A stretch of 15,502 nt of DNA from Bremia lactucae (taxonomy: Eukaryota > Oomycota > Peronosporomycetes > Peronosporales > Peronosporaceae), in contig NW_027152021.1 in NCBI RefSeq assembly GCF_004359215.1, positions 328,655-344,156 of the forward strand, in the 5' to 3' direction. Position 1 is the first letter of the stretch. Every line of letters begins with the position of its first letter. Below are positions 1-8,509 of this stretch, piece after piece. A program made the translations under genes and the position numbers. The notes beneath the pieces were generated by a model that was not told the DNA's origin, searched no databases, and worked only from the letters and a program-made list of their open reading frames with translations.

Positions 1-770
1 CCCGATCATAAGGGTCGGACAGGGCTAGTCGTCTTTGTAGACAGACTGAGCAAGATGGTGCATTTGGCACCATGTAAGACATCGATCACAGGCAAGGAGG
101 CAGCTCTCTTGTTCCTGAATCATAATTACCGACTACACGGGATGCCCGAGTCCATAGTATCGGACCGGGATCCACGTTTTACATCTGTTTTTTGGCGACA
201 TCTGTTCGAGCTGCTTGAAAGCAAGCTTTACATGTCGACCGCAGATCATCCCCAGACCGATGGCCAAATAGAACGTGCCAATCGGGTCGTGGCGGATGTC
301 TTACGCACTATAGCAACTCCCAAAGAGTGGAGCAAGCAATTGCCCTTTGTCAAGTTTGCTATAAATAACAGTGTCCACGCCAGTACGGGTGAGACACTGT
401 TTTATATTAACGAACTGCGCCATCCTCGGACGCCAGTCTCGTTTGTGCGCAGCCCAAGTCTTAGTGGGGGAGGGCCCCTCACTATGCGCGGTGCGAAAGA
501 GGGACATAGCTTCGTCAATATGACGATGACCCATGAGGGTATCATCTCAAAGACTGAAACTTGCCCTAGTGACCCTGCCAATTTAGCAGTGGTCAATAAA
601 AGTACGCCTTATGACCGACCTCTTGGCGGTATCATAGGCGAGCTTGATGCTAAAAGCGTGAGCGAGGCTCAACGCTTTGTGGATGAGCGATAAGTCATCA
701 CACGTAAAGTCCGTGACGCGATGGCAAGCGTGGACGCATTACGACGTGCCCGCCTACAGAGGTAGCTTCG
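1..770 (+). pseudogene. Ty3/gypsy integrase remnant, 5' cut by window edge
   Basis: The reading frame is open from base 1 to a TAA at 691-693 and holds the integrase core. The strand-transfer context VFVDRLSKMVHL comes first, then SDRDPRFTS with the second catalytic Asp, then the DGQIERANR block with the catalytic Glu. The motif AINNSVHASTGETLF follows. After the TAA the same frame continues with recognisable integrase C-terminal sequence (VRDAMASVDALRR) until a TAG near 765, so the stop is a break and not the natural end. The GPY/F module, chromodomain and LTR are absent. Its protein sequence and its lack of dense hairpins set it apart from the elements at 7912-15502, so it is probably another gypsy lineage. 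Recognition of the family is firm; the boundary at about 770 is a guess. Confidence 0.85.
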
Positions 771-1659
771 CTACACTAAGATTAAAGACTTTATCGAGAT
801 GTGAGATTTCCTATACCACCAGATGCACGTTATAACACACTTGATTAAGCAACGGAAGCAACAAAACAAAATTGCATTGGAAATGGGTTTGCAGTGAAGG
901 TTCACAGAACTCGGACTGTTGGAAACAAAAATAGGAGGTCCAATCAAAACAGAGTCCTAACTTGCGTGTTTTGATCAGCATTGGTGGCTCAACCATCCAC
1001 TTCTTGCAGCAAGTAGAAGAAAAAACTGCAAATTTAGATGATTTGCTGATACTGATCAAGAATAGGTATGAGATGCTGCATCAGCATCAGCAAACTCTAT
1101 TTTTGCGTGCCCTTCGAAATGTTTGAATGAAGAATTGATAGTTTAAACCCCGGCATTGGTTACACCGCGTGGCAGACCTACAGCGCCGGGATCCTTCTGC
1201 CTTTGAATATGTTAAAGATCACTGCAAGTACTAATGTTAGAAAGACATCATTGTAGTATCTGCAAAGAAATTTATCACAGTTCACGCACTTGCCCTCAAC
1301 CAGAATATTTACAATTCAAAAACCTTTAAAGATCCAACCACCATAGACAATTAACAATTTATATTCCTAATTTTCATGTGTCATTAACTTCAATTTAAAA
1401 TTGCAAATATAGAGCTAACAAGGCTGTTGCGAAAGGAAGCTTTTGCGAAGCTTGGCGGGCATTTTTCAAGGTCTTCCTCATTGGCTGTAGTTGTGAGGAT
1501 TATTTGACATATACGGCACCCTACTGTAAATTGTTGCAGTTTTTTATTTGTTAAATTGGACGTAAAATTACATTCACAAAATCTACTTAAATACGTGAAA
1601 ATGCAAGTACCAGTTCCATTAAACGCCTTAAAATTGGTTTAGGTTTGGCCAACATCAGA
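771..1659. other. Intergenic stretch, no gene seen
   Basis: This is an AT-rich region between the integrase remnant and the 3' end of the PAP2 gene. The open frames in it are short, have no recognisable motif and look like chance. A GC-rich patch at about 1146-1190 has CCCGGC and GCCGGG arms but no tRNA-like fold. The last part probably includes the 3' UTR of the minus-strand phosphatase. Confidence 0.6.
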
Positions 1660-2508
1660 TCAGACGGACTGCTGGTCTTCAACATTAAACTGTGAATTGA
1701 GCAAGTATCTACGATCCACGTAAAAGTCGTTAACCATGTGCAGAAAATGAAATCGCCCTTCATTAATGCGCTTCGTGGCCACGGACAGCCGTCTTCCTAT
1801 TCCGTAACGAAGCACAAAGAAATAGAAAAGTCCAAACAAGACGCCATTTATACATCCAATGACGACTTGCAATCTTGTGTGATCGCCCAGATAAATGCGG
1901 CTGTATGGCACAGGTATAAGAAGCAGGGTGATGCCCACACAAACAGCAACCTTTTTTACCATCTTCCACTGATAACCAACGCCCAGCAGCGACTCAAGTA
2001 GTATCCACATGAACAGTCCAATAGCATTAGTGGCATGCCCCGATGGCATTCCGTTGCTGGATACGCAGCTACCACACGGACGAGGACAATCGCTGCAGTC
2101 ACCGAGAATCGTTACTAGAATGCCGGAATTTATTAAAGCTACGATCGGAATGAAGAGAAAGGCAAAAAGCCGCGTCCAGCTACGGCAGTAAAATATAAAG
2201 TCGAGCAGTATCGCTACTGGCACGAGGTATGGCACTGTGCCATAAAAGGAGAAAGCGACATCCCAGAAGCCCACGTCAATAACGGGCGCGCTAATGCTGA
2301 AGAAAGAGCGTGTAATCCAATGCATGCTGCATGGACCGCGTAAACAGCGCTCTAGCTCATCGCCGCAGAGCAAGCAGCACCCCTCGTGTGACGAGCATGA
2401 TCCGTTCTCAGCCGCTGCGACAGAGGTAAGGCAGATGAGCAATGTCAATAACGCAGCGATGGTGGAAGCGTTTCGACGGTGCATGGTTGGCTGCCCCTTG
2501 ATTTGCAA
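1660..2508 (-). CDS. PAP2-superfamily membrane phosphatase
   Basis: A 282-residue protein, apparently without introns, that should remove phosphate from a lipid phosphate or similar substrate in an endomembrane. The PAP2 signature is visible: PSGH at residues 155-158 (H158 would be the acid/base residue) and a third motif starting with S203-R204 with H210 as the expected nucleophile. The usual Asp four residues after H210 is Gln (Q214), as in dolichyldiphosphatase-like members (HTxxQV). The first motif is degenerate; R143-P144 inside CPRPC may represent its RP. Several hydrophobic segments follow the N-terminus. Residues 16-33 look like a signal peptide, which suits a start at the second ATG (M9, base 2484) at least as well as M1. 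Cysteine clusters at 38-60 and 138-148 suggest luminal disulfides. The substrate is unknown. The gene is divergent from the NDUFS5-like gene. Confidence 0.85.
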   Translation of the reverse strand: MQIKGQPTMHRRNASTIAALLTLLICLTSVAAAENGSCSSHEGCCLLCGDELERCLRGPCSMHWITRSFFSISAPVIDVGFWDVAFSFYGTVPYLVPVAILLDFIFYCRSWTRLFAFLFIPIVALINSGILVTILGDCSDCPRPCGSCVSSNGMPSGHATNAIGLFMWILLESLLGVGYQWKMVKKVAVCVGITLLLIPVPYSRIYLGDHTRLQVVIGCINGVLFGLFYFFVLRYGIGRRLSVATKRINEGRFHFLHMVNDFYVDRRYLLNSQFNVEDQQSV

Positions 2509-2599
2509 CTACCGTCAAATGATCCGACGTAATTAATGCGTTTATATGGATTGGCCAAAATTGCCTATTGGGTAGACGGCAATAAGAAATTTTAACATC
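2509..2599. promoter_or_regulatory. Shared divergent promoter region
   Basis: Only 91 bases separate the first ATG of the minus-strand PAP2 gene from the ATG of the plus-strand NDUFS5-like gene (115 if PAP2 starts at its second ATG). Both must therefore start transcription within or very near this stretch. It contains two ATTGG pentamers (inverted CCAAT boxes) at 2550-2554 and 2567-2571; the first lies in the palindrome TTGGCCAA. Use of these boxes is inferred. Confidence 0.5.
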
Positions 2600-2994
2600 A
2601 TGTCGTCGGGCTTTGGGTTTAAGGGCCGTGAGGGCCGATGTTATCAGTTCTGGAAGGGCGTGGAGCAGTGCAGCGTATGTTTTTGCGTATATTGATCCTG
2701 TATGTGTCTCTAACAGGTCGTATGCTATTCAAATCCGGGACTTGATCTGAGTAGAAGGACACTGAGTATTCTGGCCAGTGTGGAAAGCAGGTCGAGGATT
2801 ATATGGAGTGTCTCCATCACAAGAAGGAGGTATAGTTAGTATGGCAGCCATTCTGTCCTAATTGTCAACTCACCTTGTATACCAATTTGTGCGGAGGTCA
2901 GTTGACGCGCATGAATATAGTGATCACTCAGAAAGAGAGGGAGGAAGCTGCAGCTCGTAACGGTGGTGACCACGGACATAGTGACAAGCACTAG
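2600..2994 (+). CDS. NDUFS5: NDUFS5-like complex I subunit (three exons, CX9C protein)
   Basis: A small gene split by two introns. Exons are 2600-2674, 2755-2829 and 2902-2994, all joined in phase 0, giving 80 residues. Exon 1 has GRCYQFWKGVEQC and exon 2 ends in EDYMECLHHKKE, both close to the NDUFS5 / 15-kDa subunit of mitochondrial NADH dehydrogenase. Across the first splice the four cysteines are C14, C24, C34 and C44, each pair separated by exactly nine residues, the CX9C pattern of proteins oxidised in the intermembrane space. Exon 3 gives a basic then acidic tail (KEREEAAARN) ending at TAG 2992-2994. Intron 1 (2675-2754) is GTATGT...GTAG with a CTAAC branch-like site at 2710; intron 2 (2830-2901) is GTATAG...TCAG with CTAAT at 2858. 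If intron 2 were retained the protein would stop after one more residue. Inferred from motif and splice signals alone. Confidence 0.8.
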
Positions 2995-3703
2995 ATATTC
3001 AGCCATTAAAATTGGAGTGCCTTCAATGTGGACGACATACTTTGGCGTCAAATTGAATATTAATTAGCTTTTTGCATCAGCAGCTCGCTATGATTAGAGA
3101 AGTGCCGCTAACAAAAAATAATTCGTCGCTTTAAGATCAAAGCAGTTTGCCTCAAAGCAAATCTAGCTTAGTTACAGATATTGAATTCTTCTTGAAGTCA
3201 TACTTTAGATTTATGACTCGAATTAGCCCATTCTCGGTGCAAATTCGACATGAGGGTAAATTTGTGTGATTCTAAGTATTGAAGCTTTCTTAGCACCTAA
3301 TTTGTAAAAAGCTAGGTGCTGTCATCAAATTATCCAGCTATTGCCGGATTTTCAAGTTCAACTAGCATACAAGCGTTTAAATTCTCCTGTTCTTCTTCTT
3401 GATCGTATATGAGATAGGTACGATGCATGATAAATTGGCGTCACATATTATTGCTTCAATGCTCTTTCTTTGTCACTTTTGGTACGACGAAAATGGTATT
3501 TCAGGAGTGACGCCATCATCCTACCTTCAAGCAATACTTATATAATTGCTTTACAGATACGAAACGGGCGACATTCGTCGTATCGATTTTTTCTGGGAGT
3601 ATCCCACAGTGCAAAACGCTCCATACAACGCCTGCTCGCTTCGAATCTTGTAGTCAGCCAAAAAGCTGGTTGATTTTTCTGTTTACAATCTTAAGGAGTA
3701 CCC
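2995..3703. other. Intergenic region upstream of the kinase
   Basis: No convincing gene. It should hold the 3' UTR of the NDUFS5-like gene and the promoter and 5' UTR of the kinase. A TCACTTTT at 3473-3480 fits the oomycete initiator consensus YCAYTYYY, but it lies about 225 bases before the kinase ATG, farther than usual. An 8-bp inverted pair, GGCGTCAC (3438-3445) and GTGACGCC (3507-3514), brackets this site. The short open frame at 3470-3673 has no recognisable motif. Confidence 0.45.
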
Positions 3704-5917
3704 ATGGACCGCTTCGAGGAGATTAAGTGCATTGGCCGCGGTAGCTATGGGTCGGCGCATCTGGTCCGAGCACGACGGCCTAATGGTATGCCAGATCGAT
3801 TTGTGGTCAAGAAAATTCCTATGGAGCTTCTCTCAGCCAAGGAGAAGGACCAGTCGTTCCGCGAGGTGGACTTTTTGGCTAAACTGAAGCATCCGAACGT
3901 GGTCGAATACATGGAAAATTTTGTAGTTGACGACGTGCTGCATATTGTCATGGCTTACTGCGACGGTGGTGACTTGTCACGTAAGATTAAGGAGCAGCAA
4001 AAGTTGCGGGAACAGATTACCGGACCAGACAGCGACCCTGCCGATCCGAGAGGCTATTTTCCTATAACTCAGGTGCTGGATTGGTTTGTGCAAATGGCCA
4101 TGGCCATAAGATATCTTCACGGCCAACGCGTGTTGCATCGAGACCTTAAGACCAACAATGTGTTTTTGACCACAGAAAATGTGGTCAAACTTGGCGACTT
4201 TGGCATTGCCAAGACCCTCGATTCGACGCTAGATCAAGCTAAAACCGTAGTGGGAACGCCATATTATATGAGTCCAGAGGTCTGTGAGAGCAAGCCTTAC
4301 TCTTACGCGAGTGACGTCTGGTCGTTAGGCTGTGTTCTCTACGAAATGCTGTCTTTGCGTCACGCCTTTGACGCACCAAACATTCTGATGCTCATCCTTA
4401 AAATTGTACAGCAAGACTTTGCTCCAGTCCCCCCTCACTATGATGCGGAAGTATCTAATTTACTCCGCATATTGCTTGACAAAAATCCAGAGCGAAGGCC
4501 CAGTATGGAGGATATCTTTGCGATTCCATACATTCGTCGCCATATGCAAGGACTCATAGCTTCTGGTGGCTCTTTTAGAGTCCGAGCTCTTACTTTCGAG
4601 GCACGAAGGCCACAACACAATTCAGCTTCTGAGACTGGTCGACGTCGTTTGAACTCAAAGAATATGTTAGCTCGTCGCTCATCCGTTGAGAAAAGAAAAA
4701 CGCGCCTTGTAGCTCCATCTACAACTTCTCGGGCAGCTTCTGTAGCTCCAATTCAGTGGATGCCAATTAAATCTCCTAACGAAGAAGCTGCCGGCCCAGA
4801 CAGATATAACGAGCTTGACTTGGCTACTGCTGACGAGTACCAATCAAGCTTTCGTTTACCGGAACGAAGCACGACACCAGAACCTTTGGTTCTATCGCCA
4901 GAGGCAAAGTTACAGTCAGTGAAGGAGTTGACGACCGCTGTTGAAGAGGTGAATGCAACGCTTTCTTGTTCTTTGTTATCCCCAATGCGATCACAAGATC
5001 GACGAACCGAAAAGCACGAGCAATTGGTCGCATGGGGAAATATAAAAAACATAGACATAGCGAATGATAGAGCTTTTTCCACATTGAATCAAGATGGTGA
5101 TGATATTAAGTTGTGTTTTCAGGGTGAGCCCGAGGAGCTCATGAATCCGAACTTTCAAAATGAGTACAGCGAGGAGTGTCTCGACAGTTTGCAGATTTAC
5201 TATGGCTCTATAAAAAGCAAGAGTGGTTGCATGCCCATTCGTGTAGTCTGCTCACCTACAAGCTTGCGAGGTAGGGAGCATAATATGCCAAGCAATGCGA
5301 TCGACACGAACTGGTCGAATCCGACTGCTTTACGAATAGCCAGCCTGGAAAACAATGAAGACACGCTTGAATTATCGACCGTGTCACATAATGACGCATT
5401 TTCAGAAAGCACTAGGGTGCCTTCACTCAGTGAAAGCTCTATGATGCGTGAGCTCGAGCTCGATGCTGACAGCGATGATGATATTGCTTCCGCCGATACC
5501 TCTTTAAGTGAATGCGAAGCTGAAGAGAACTTTTATAGCGACGACTCATCGGACTATTTAGAACCGAGTGGAACGCAATACAGCGACGACTCGTCGGACA
5601 ATTTAGATCCGAGTGGAACGCAATACAGCGACGAGGATTTTGACGCTGAAGTCATTGAGTATGCCGATGATGATTTTTTGAATGAACAAGAGGAGCAAAA
5701 ATCGCTACATCGACTGATGACCGGCGAGGTATTTGCTATTAAGGACTCAGACGCAACTGCACATTTTGCTTTTAAAGAAGACAGTAACCGAAAAGGTCCC
5801 GCCGAGGTGCATTGGGTTATGCGAAACGTCGCTCAGAGCTTGATGTTGACTCAAGACAATTTGTATATGCATGTCGCAACGAATTTAGCACGCGAAAGGC
5901 AAGAAATGATGTGTTAG
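3704..5917 (+). CDS. NIMA-related (NEK) serine/threonine kinase
   Basis: An intronless 737-residue protein kinase. The domain starts at residue 4: glycine loop GRGSYGSAH at 11-19, catalytic lysine K36, helix-C glutamate probably E54, catalytic loop HRDLKTNN at 145-152, DFG at 165-167, and GTPYYMSPEV in the activation segment, the usual NEK form. It ends near 275. Helix-rich N-lobe text such as LKHPNVVEY and YCDGGDLSRKI is also typical of NEKs. All catalytic residues are present, so it should be active. The rest is long and low in complexity: a basic Ser/Arg-rich part (about 295-350), a middle part of no known family, and an acidic tail with a 15-residue tandem repeat. NEKs act in mitosis, centrosomes and cilia; a role in zoospore flagella is possible but not shown. 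The start lies in a good context (ACCCATGG). It is convergent with PMI, 71 bases apart. Confidence 0.93.
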   Translation: MDRFEEIKCIGRGSYGSAHLVRARRPNGMPDRFVVKKIPMELLSAKEKDQSFREVDFLAKLKHPNVVEYMENFVVDDVLHIVMAYCDGGDLSRKIKEQQKLREQITGPDSDPADPRGYFPITQVLDWFVQMAMAIRYLHGQRVLHRDLKTNNVFLTTENVVKLGDFGIAKTLDSTLDQAKTVVGTPYYMSPEVCESKPYSYASDVWSLGCVLYEMLSLRHAFDAPNILMLILKIVQQDFAPVPPHYDAEVSNLLRILLDKNPERRPSMEDIFAIPYIRRHMQGLIASGGSFRVRALTFEARRPQHNSASETGRRRLNSKNMLARRSSVEKRKTRLVAPSTTSRAASVAPIQWMPIKSPNEEAAGPDRYNELDLATADEYQSSFRLPERSTTPEPLVLSPEAKLQSVKELTTAVEEVNATLSCSLLSPMRSQDRRTEKHEQLVAWGNIKNIDIANDRAFSTLNQDGDDIKLCFQGEPEELMNPNFQNEYSEECLDSLQIYYGSIKSKSGCMPIRVVCSPTSLRGREHNMPSNAIDTNWSNPTALRIASLENNEDTLELSTVSHNDAFSESTRVPSLSESSMMRELELDADSDDDIASADTSLSECEAEENFYSDDSSDYLEPSGTQYSDDSSDNLDPSGTQYSDEDFDAEVIEYADDDFLNEQEEQKSLHRLMTGEVFAIKDSDATAHFAFKEDSNRKGPAEVHWVMRNVAQSLMLTQDNLYMHVATNLARERQEMMC
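5534..5635 (+). repeat. 45-bp tandem repeat in the kinase tail
   Basis: Two full 45-bp units (5534-5578 and 5579-5623) and a partial third encode the 15-residue unit YSDDSSDYLEPSGTQ and its variant, followed by YSDE. The units are nearly identical in DNA, so the duplication is recent. Each contains a DDSSD cluster that resembles casein kinase 2 target sites. Confidence 0.85.
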
Positions 5918-5988
5918 CGCTAGTATAATTTTGTTTGCATGCAAAGCTTAAAGCAATACCTGTTGTTGTAATTCTAACCATATGCCGA

Positions 5989-7440
5989 TCAACCGCGATG
6001 CGTTTCGTTGGGCGACGCACGAAATAGTAGAACTCCATCCTCACCGCCTTGAATACTGAGCAATTCGCCCATTGGTAGGAAGTATACGTGGCCCTTTGAC
6101 ACCATTCGACCATCCGTAAATCCAAAAGGTCCTTCTGTCATGCCGCTACCCTCAATGACGATAACAATGGAGTCCCCCCGACGCGTTGACAAAGTATATC
6201 GTTGGTTTGGCTTTAACTGGATGGCTTCGACCTCAAACTCTGGCACTGGAGAACTGTACAACCGTGTGACTCCGTCGCACTGGATGTCGCCCTTAAATAT
6301 GCGCGGCTTGCCCGTGTGGTATGTCAGCATTGAATGCAGTGTCTCCTTGTCTACAAACTTGGGCGTTAGTCCTGCTCGCACGACATTATCCGAGCATGTC
6401 ATGCACTCGATGCAGTCTCCGAACAAGTACGCGTGGGGTTCATTTGCCCCAAGGAACATGGCTTCACCAGGCTCTAGCGTGATGTAGTTGAGCAAAAATG
6501 GACTGAAACAGCCGATGTCACCAGGGTATTCTTTGTCTAATCGCAAAACAAGCTTCTTTAAAGGATTCAGTTCTACTAGTGCGCTCTCATAGCGTATGCG
6601 CAGTCTACACAACTGAGCCACAATATTCTCTGGTTTAGCGTGAATGAAGCAGCGGAAAAACTCGCGCAACGCGGCTTCATTTTGCTCGATTACTAGTCGC
6701 TGAGAAACTAAAAATTCGTTAGAGACTTTGTCCAAGCGCCGATCTTTCGCAGTGCCTCACCGTCTTTTGGAACAAGTGCACTTAACTCGGGAATAGCCTG
6801 CAAGTGGGCCACAATTTCGTTTATTTCACGAAATTGGCACCTGCAATTGCAAAATACGGATCAGTGACTCCTCAAACATTTTGATTTTCTTCACAGCTTA
6901 CAGTGCTTCAAAAGGAGTGAGTGCAATGGCGATCTCAGGCTTATGATTCGGATCCTTATAAATTTGGGGAAATTTGGCATGCAACTCGCGCGCAAGCTTG
7001 TTGTCTGGATGGGCCTGGATGGACAGCGCTGTACGGACGGACAGGACCTTGAATAAGAATGGCAAGTCGTCCGTTTCACCAGCGCGCAACGTCCGAATCC
7101 ATTCACTCAAAAGCGTAGCGTTGTCGTCATTTTCATGCAGCACTTTAGATGGGCCATTAGGATGGGTTCCCATCCTATATAGACAAACAAATGTAAAGAA
7201 TAATTTTTCTAAATGTGTCCGGCAGTAACTCACCACAGCTCCGCATATGGAATGGCAGCATCAACCTTGAACGACTTATCTGCAGCCTCCTGCAATCAGC
7301 AATGCTATGTATCAGGTCATCTAAAGTGCGCTGGTCGGTCGGTGAAATCGTTGACAACGCACCCGTAGCTGCGCAACAGAACTCTCAAGTCCAAATTTGC
7401 CCCATGCGTAATTCTGCACGACACATTGGAGTTCTTGCAT
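5989..7440 (-). CDS. MPI: Mannose-6-phosphate isomerase, type I (five exons)
   Basis: Interconverts fructose 6-phosphate and mannose 6-phosphate in the cytosol, feeding GDP-mannose for glycosylation and cell wall. Exons, in transcription order: 7440-7363, 7289-7234, 7174-6902, 6840-6761 and 6707-5989, giving 401 residues. Introns are 73, 59, 61 and 53 nt, all GT-AG; the last has CTAAC before TTTTTAG. Joining them restores the family text across each boundary: QNYAWGK in exon 1, PYAELW split over intron 2 before MGTHPNGPS, and FEALCQFREI over intron 3. The zinc ligands of type I PMI are present: Q98 and H100 in SIQAHPDN, E125 in HKPEIAIAL and H254 in GANEPHAYL. The [13 protein letters not shown] motif near 268-280 carries the catalytic Arg (R273). 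Length fits the family. Intron 4 also removes what would otherwise read as a frameshift. The start is the ATG just before the conserved N-terminus. Confidence 0.93.
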
Positions 7441-7774
7441 GTTTATGGAGATTGATGGGGTCAAGTGGTAACAATCAGGATTAAGCTATGCGTTGTCGCC
7501 CAGTGTCCTGCAACTGCCGTTGAATTCCAGTAAACGAAAAACGTCAGCGCTCATTTCCGTAATATTAGCAATTATTGTCCGGTAAGATGTCACTAAAACA
7601 AGTCGGCATATGCGGATATTATTAGGGGAATGCCCCCCCCCTAAATAATCCCAAAACCAATATTATTATATCACCTCACCCTAAATTCGTGCTACTCCAC
7701 CCTCCGAAAGACAATTCACCGCTAGACACATACCTTTTATCTTAAACTCAGGTCCGACTCTTTCTCATACTAAT
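7441..7774. other. Intergenic region upstream of PMI
   Basis: No gene seen. It probably contains the PMI promoter on the minus strand. A run of nine C (7633-7641) lies within a loose inverted repeat (ATTATTAGGGG against CCCCTAAATAAT, about 7618-7649). Confidence 0.5.
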
Positions 7775-7911
7775 ATGCGAGCTCCTCCTTCTCAAGTATA
7801 CCCTAGTTCTGCTGAGTTGATCAGCAGTGTTCGGGAATTCACACATGCGGAAGGTTACGCAGTTTCCACTCTACGTTCTGACAAAGCACGTAACGGGGCT
7901 GTAAACGGGGC
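7775..7911 (+). pseudogene. N-terminus of a FAR1/Mutator-like ORF, cut by the LTR
   Basis: The frame from ATG 7775 reads VYPSSAELISSVREFTHAEG and then YAVSTLRSDKARNGAV before it runs into the LTR at 7912 and stops at 7934-7936. This pattern (Tyr-Pro-Ser, a helix with VREF, a glycine-tyrosine-alanine-valine turn, then a Arg-Ser-x-Lys stretch) resembles the start of FAR1-type DNA-binding domains of Mutator-like transposases and related oomycete proteins. The cysteine and histidine ligands expected further on are missing, so the gene appears broken by the retrotransposon. The assignment rests on about 45 residues and is tentative. Confidence 0.4.
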
Positions 7912-7924
7912 TGTAACGGGGTGT
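7890..7924 (+). repeat. Three imperfect 12-bp repeats at the LTR edge
   Basis: GTAACGGGGCT, GTAAACGGGGCT and GTAACGGGGTGT follow each other. The third contains the first bases of the LTR; the first two lie in the flank. This may be a target site resembling the LTR end, or slippage during insertion. Confidence 0.7.
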
Positions 7925-8352
7925 ATCGTTACATGAAATTAACACTTAAAGGTTCTTAATTAATATATTATCTATAAGGCAGATAATATTTGGAGAATAT
8001 TACTTTACATGGTAATATTCTAAAAGCTTATCCATTGGTAGATATAGACCATTATATCTACTTTCTCCGCGGTCCAGTCAGCGCTGGACGCACCCGAAGA
8101 GAAAGACAAATAAGACTTTAAGGACATGTTTTGTATTAGTTTATAATTAAGTTAGTTTTATGTAGATAGACAAGAATAACTTAATTATATTAATAAATTC
8201 TTCTTTTAACCCTCTATAAAGCAAGTGTTTTAAAGAGAAGACTTACTCTGCACGTACTAGTATACGTGAAGTGACATGAGGCACCACTCGCACTGAGGCA
8301 GTGCAAAGTGGACTTGCACTGAAGCAGTACAAGTCGGCAGTGCCCCGTTACA
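7912..8352 (+). repeat. 5' LTR of element 1 (441 bp)
   Basis: It starts TGTAACGGGG and ends CCCCGTTACA, a 10-bp terminal inverted repeat with the standard TG...CA ends. Its first 280 or so bases match the reverse complement of 13648-13931, which fixes the left edge. A TATA box lies at 8215. Hairpins with long arms are frequent, for example 7994-8002 with 8013-8021 and 8039-8046 with 8053-8060. Confidence 0.9.
8215..8220 (+). promoter_or_regulatory. TATA box of the LTR promoter
   Basis: TATAAA in the last third of the LTR, a usual place for the U3 promoter. Transcription would start some 25-30 bases downstream. Position and sequence only. Confidence 0.5.
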
Positions 8353-8509
8353 CCTGGTAGCACTTTGTAGTATGTCCAAGGACCGCAGTTCCAATCATCT
8401 AACATGGACATGTTAGATGATAATGGAAATACGCATCACGTTTCGCGTGATAGCTACTCCTTTCTAAGTGACATATAAAGGAGTGCGGTCGAACGAATTA
8501 GTTCGACCG
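8353..8509 (+). other. Leader between LTR and gag of element 1
   Basis: Untranslated leader with short hairpins. A short frame starts at the ATG near 8410 and stops after about 20 codons (TAA near 8478). No function assigned. Confidence 0.4.
8355..8370 (+). other. Primer binding site
   Basis: Two bases after the LTR the sequence reads TGGTAGCACTTTGTAG. TGGTAGCA matches the 3' end of initiator-methionine tRNA of animal type, the common gypsy primer; the match weakens after eight bases, so the tRNA is uncertain. Confidence 0.55.

Noticed and set aside
811..1059. Open frame of 82 codons on the minus strand
   Set aside because: No motif, no good start context, and composition like the AT-rich surroundings; probably chance.
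1146..1192. GC-rich patch with CCCGGC/GCCGGG ends as a possible structured RNA or tRNA
   Set aside because: Too short for a tRNA, with no anticodon arm or T-loop consensus.
2836..3051. Minus-strand open frame of 71 codons
   Set aside because: It is antisense to exon 3 of the NDUFS5-like gene and shows no motif of its own.
3470..3673. Plus-strand open frame just before the kinase as an upstream gene or exon
   Set aside because: No recognisable sequence, and the kinase already has a complete N-terminus at its own ATG.
5451..5462. GAGCTCGAGCTC in the kinase, and a 14-bp palindrome at 4094-4107, as part of the hairpin carpet
   Set aside because: Isolated cases with 6-7-bp arms in 2.2 kb; they show the background level in host genes.
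6708..6760. Apparent frameshift in the mannose-6-phosphate isomerase
   Set aside because: A 53-nt GT-AG intron with a CTAAC branch-like site before TTTTTAG restores the frame and family sequence.
7633..7641. Run of nine C as a functional element
   Set aside because: Homopolymer in non-coding DNA; could be a sequencing artefact, and nothing links it to a function.
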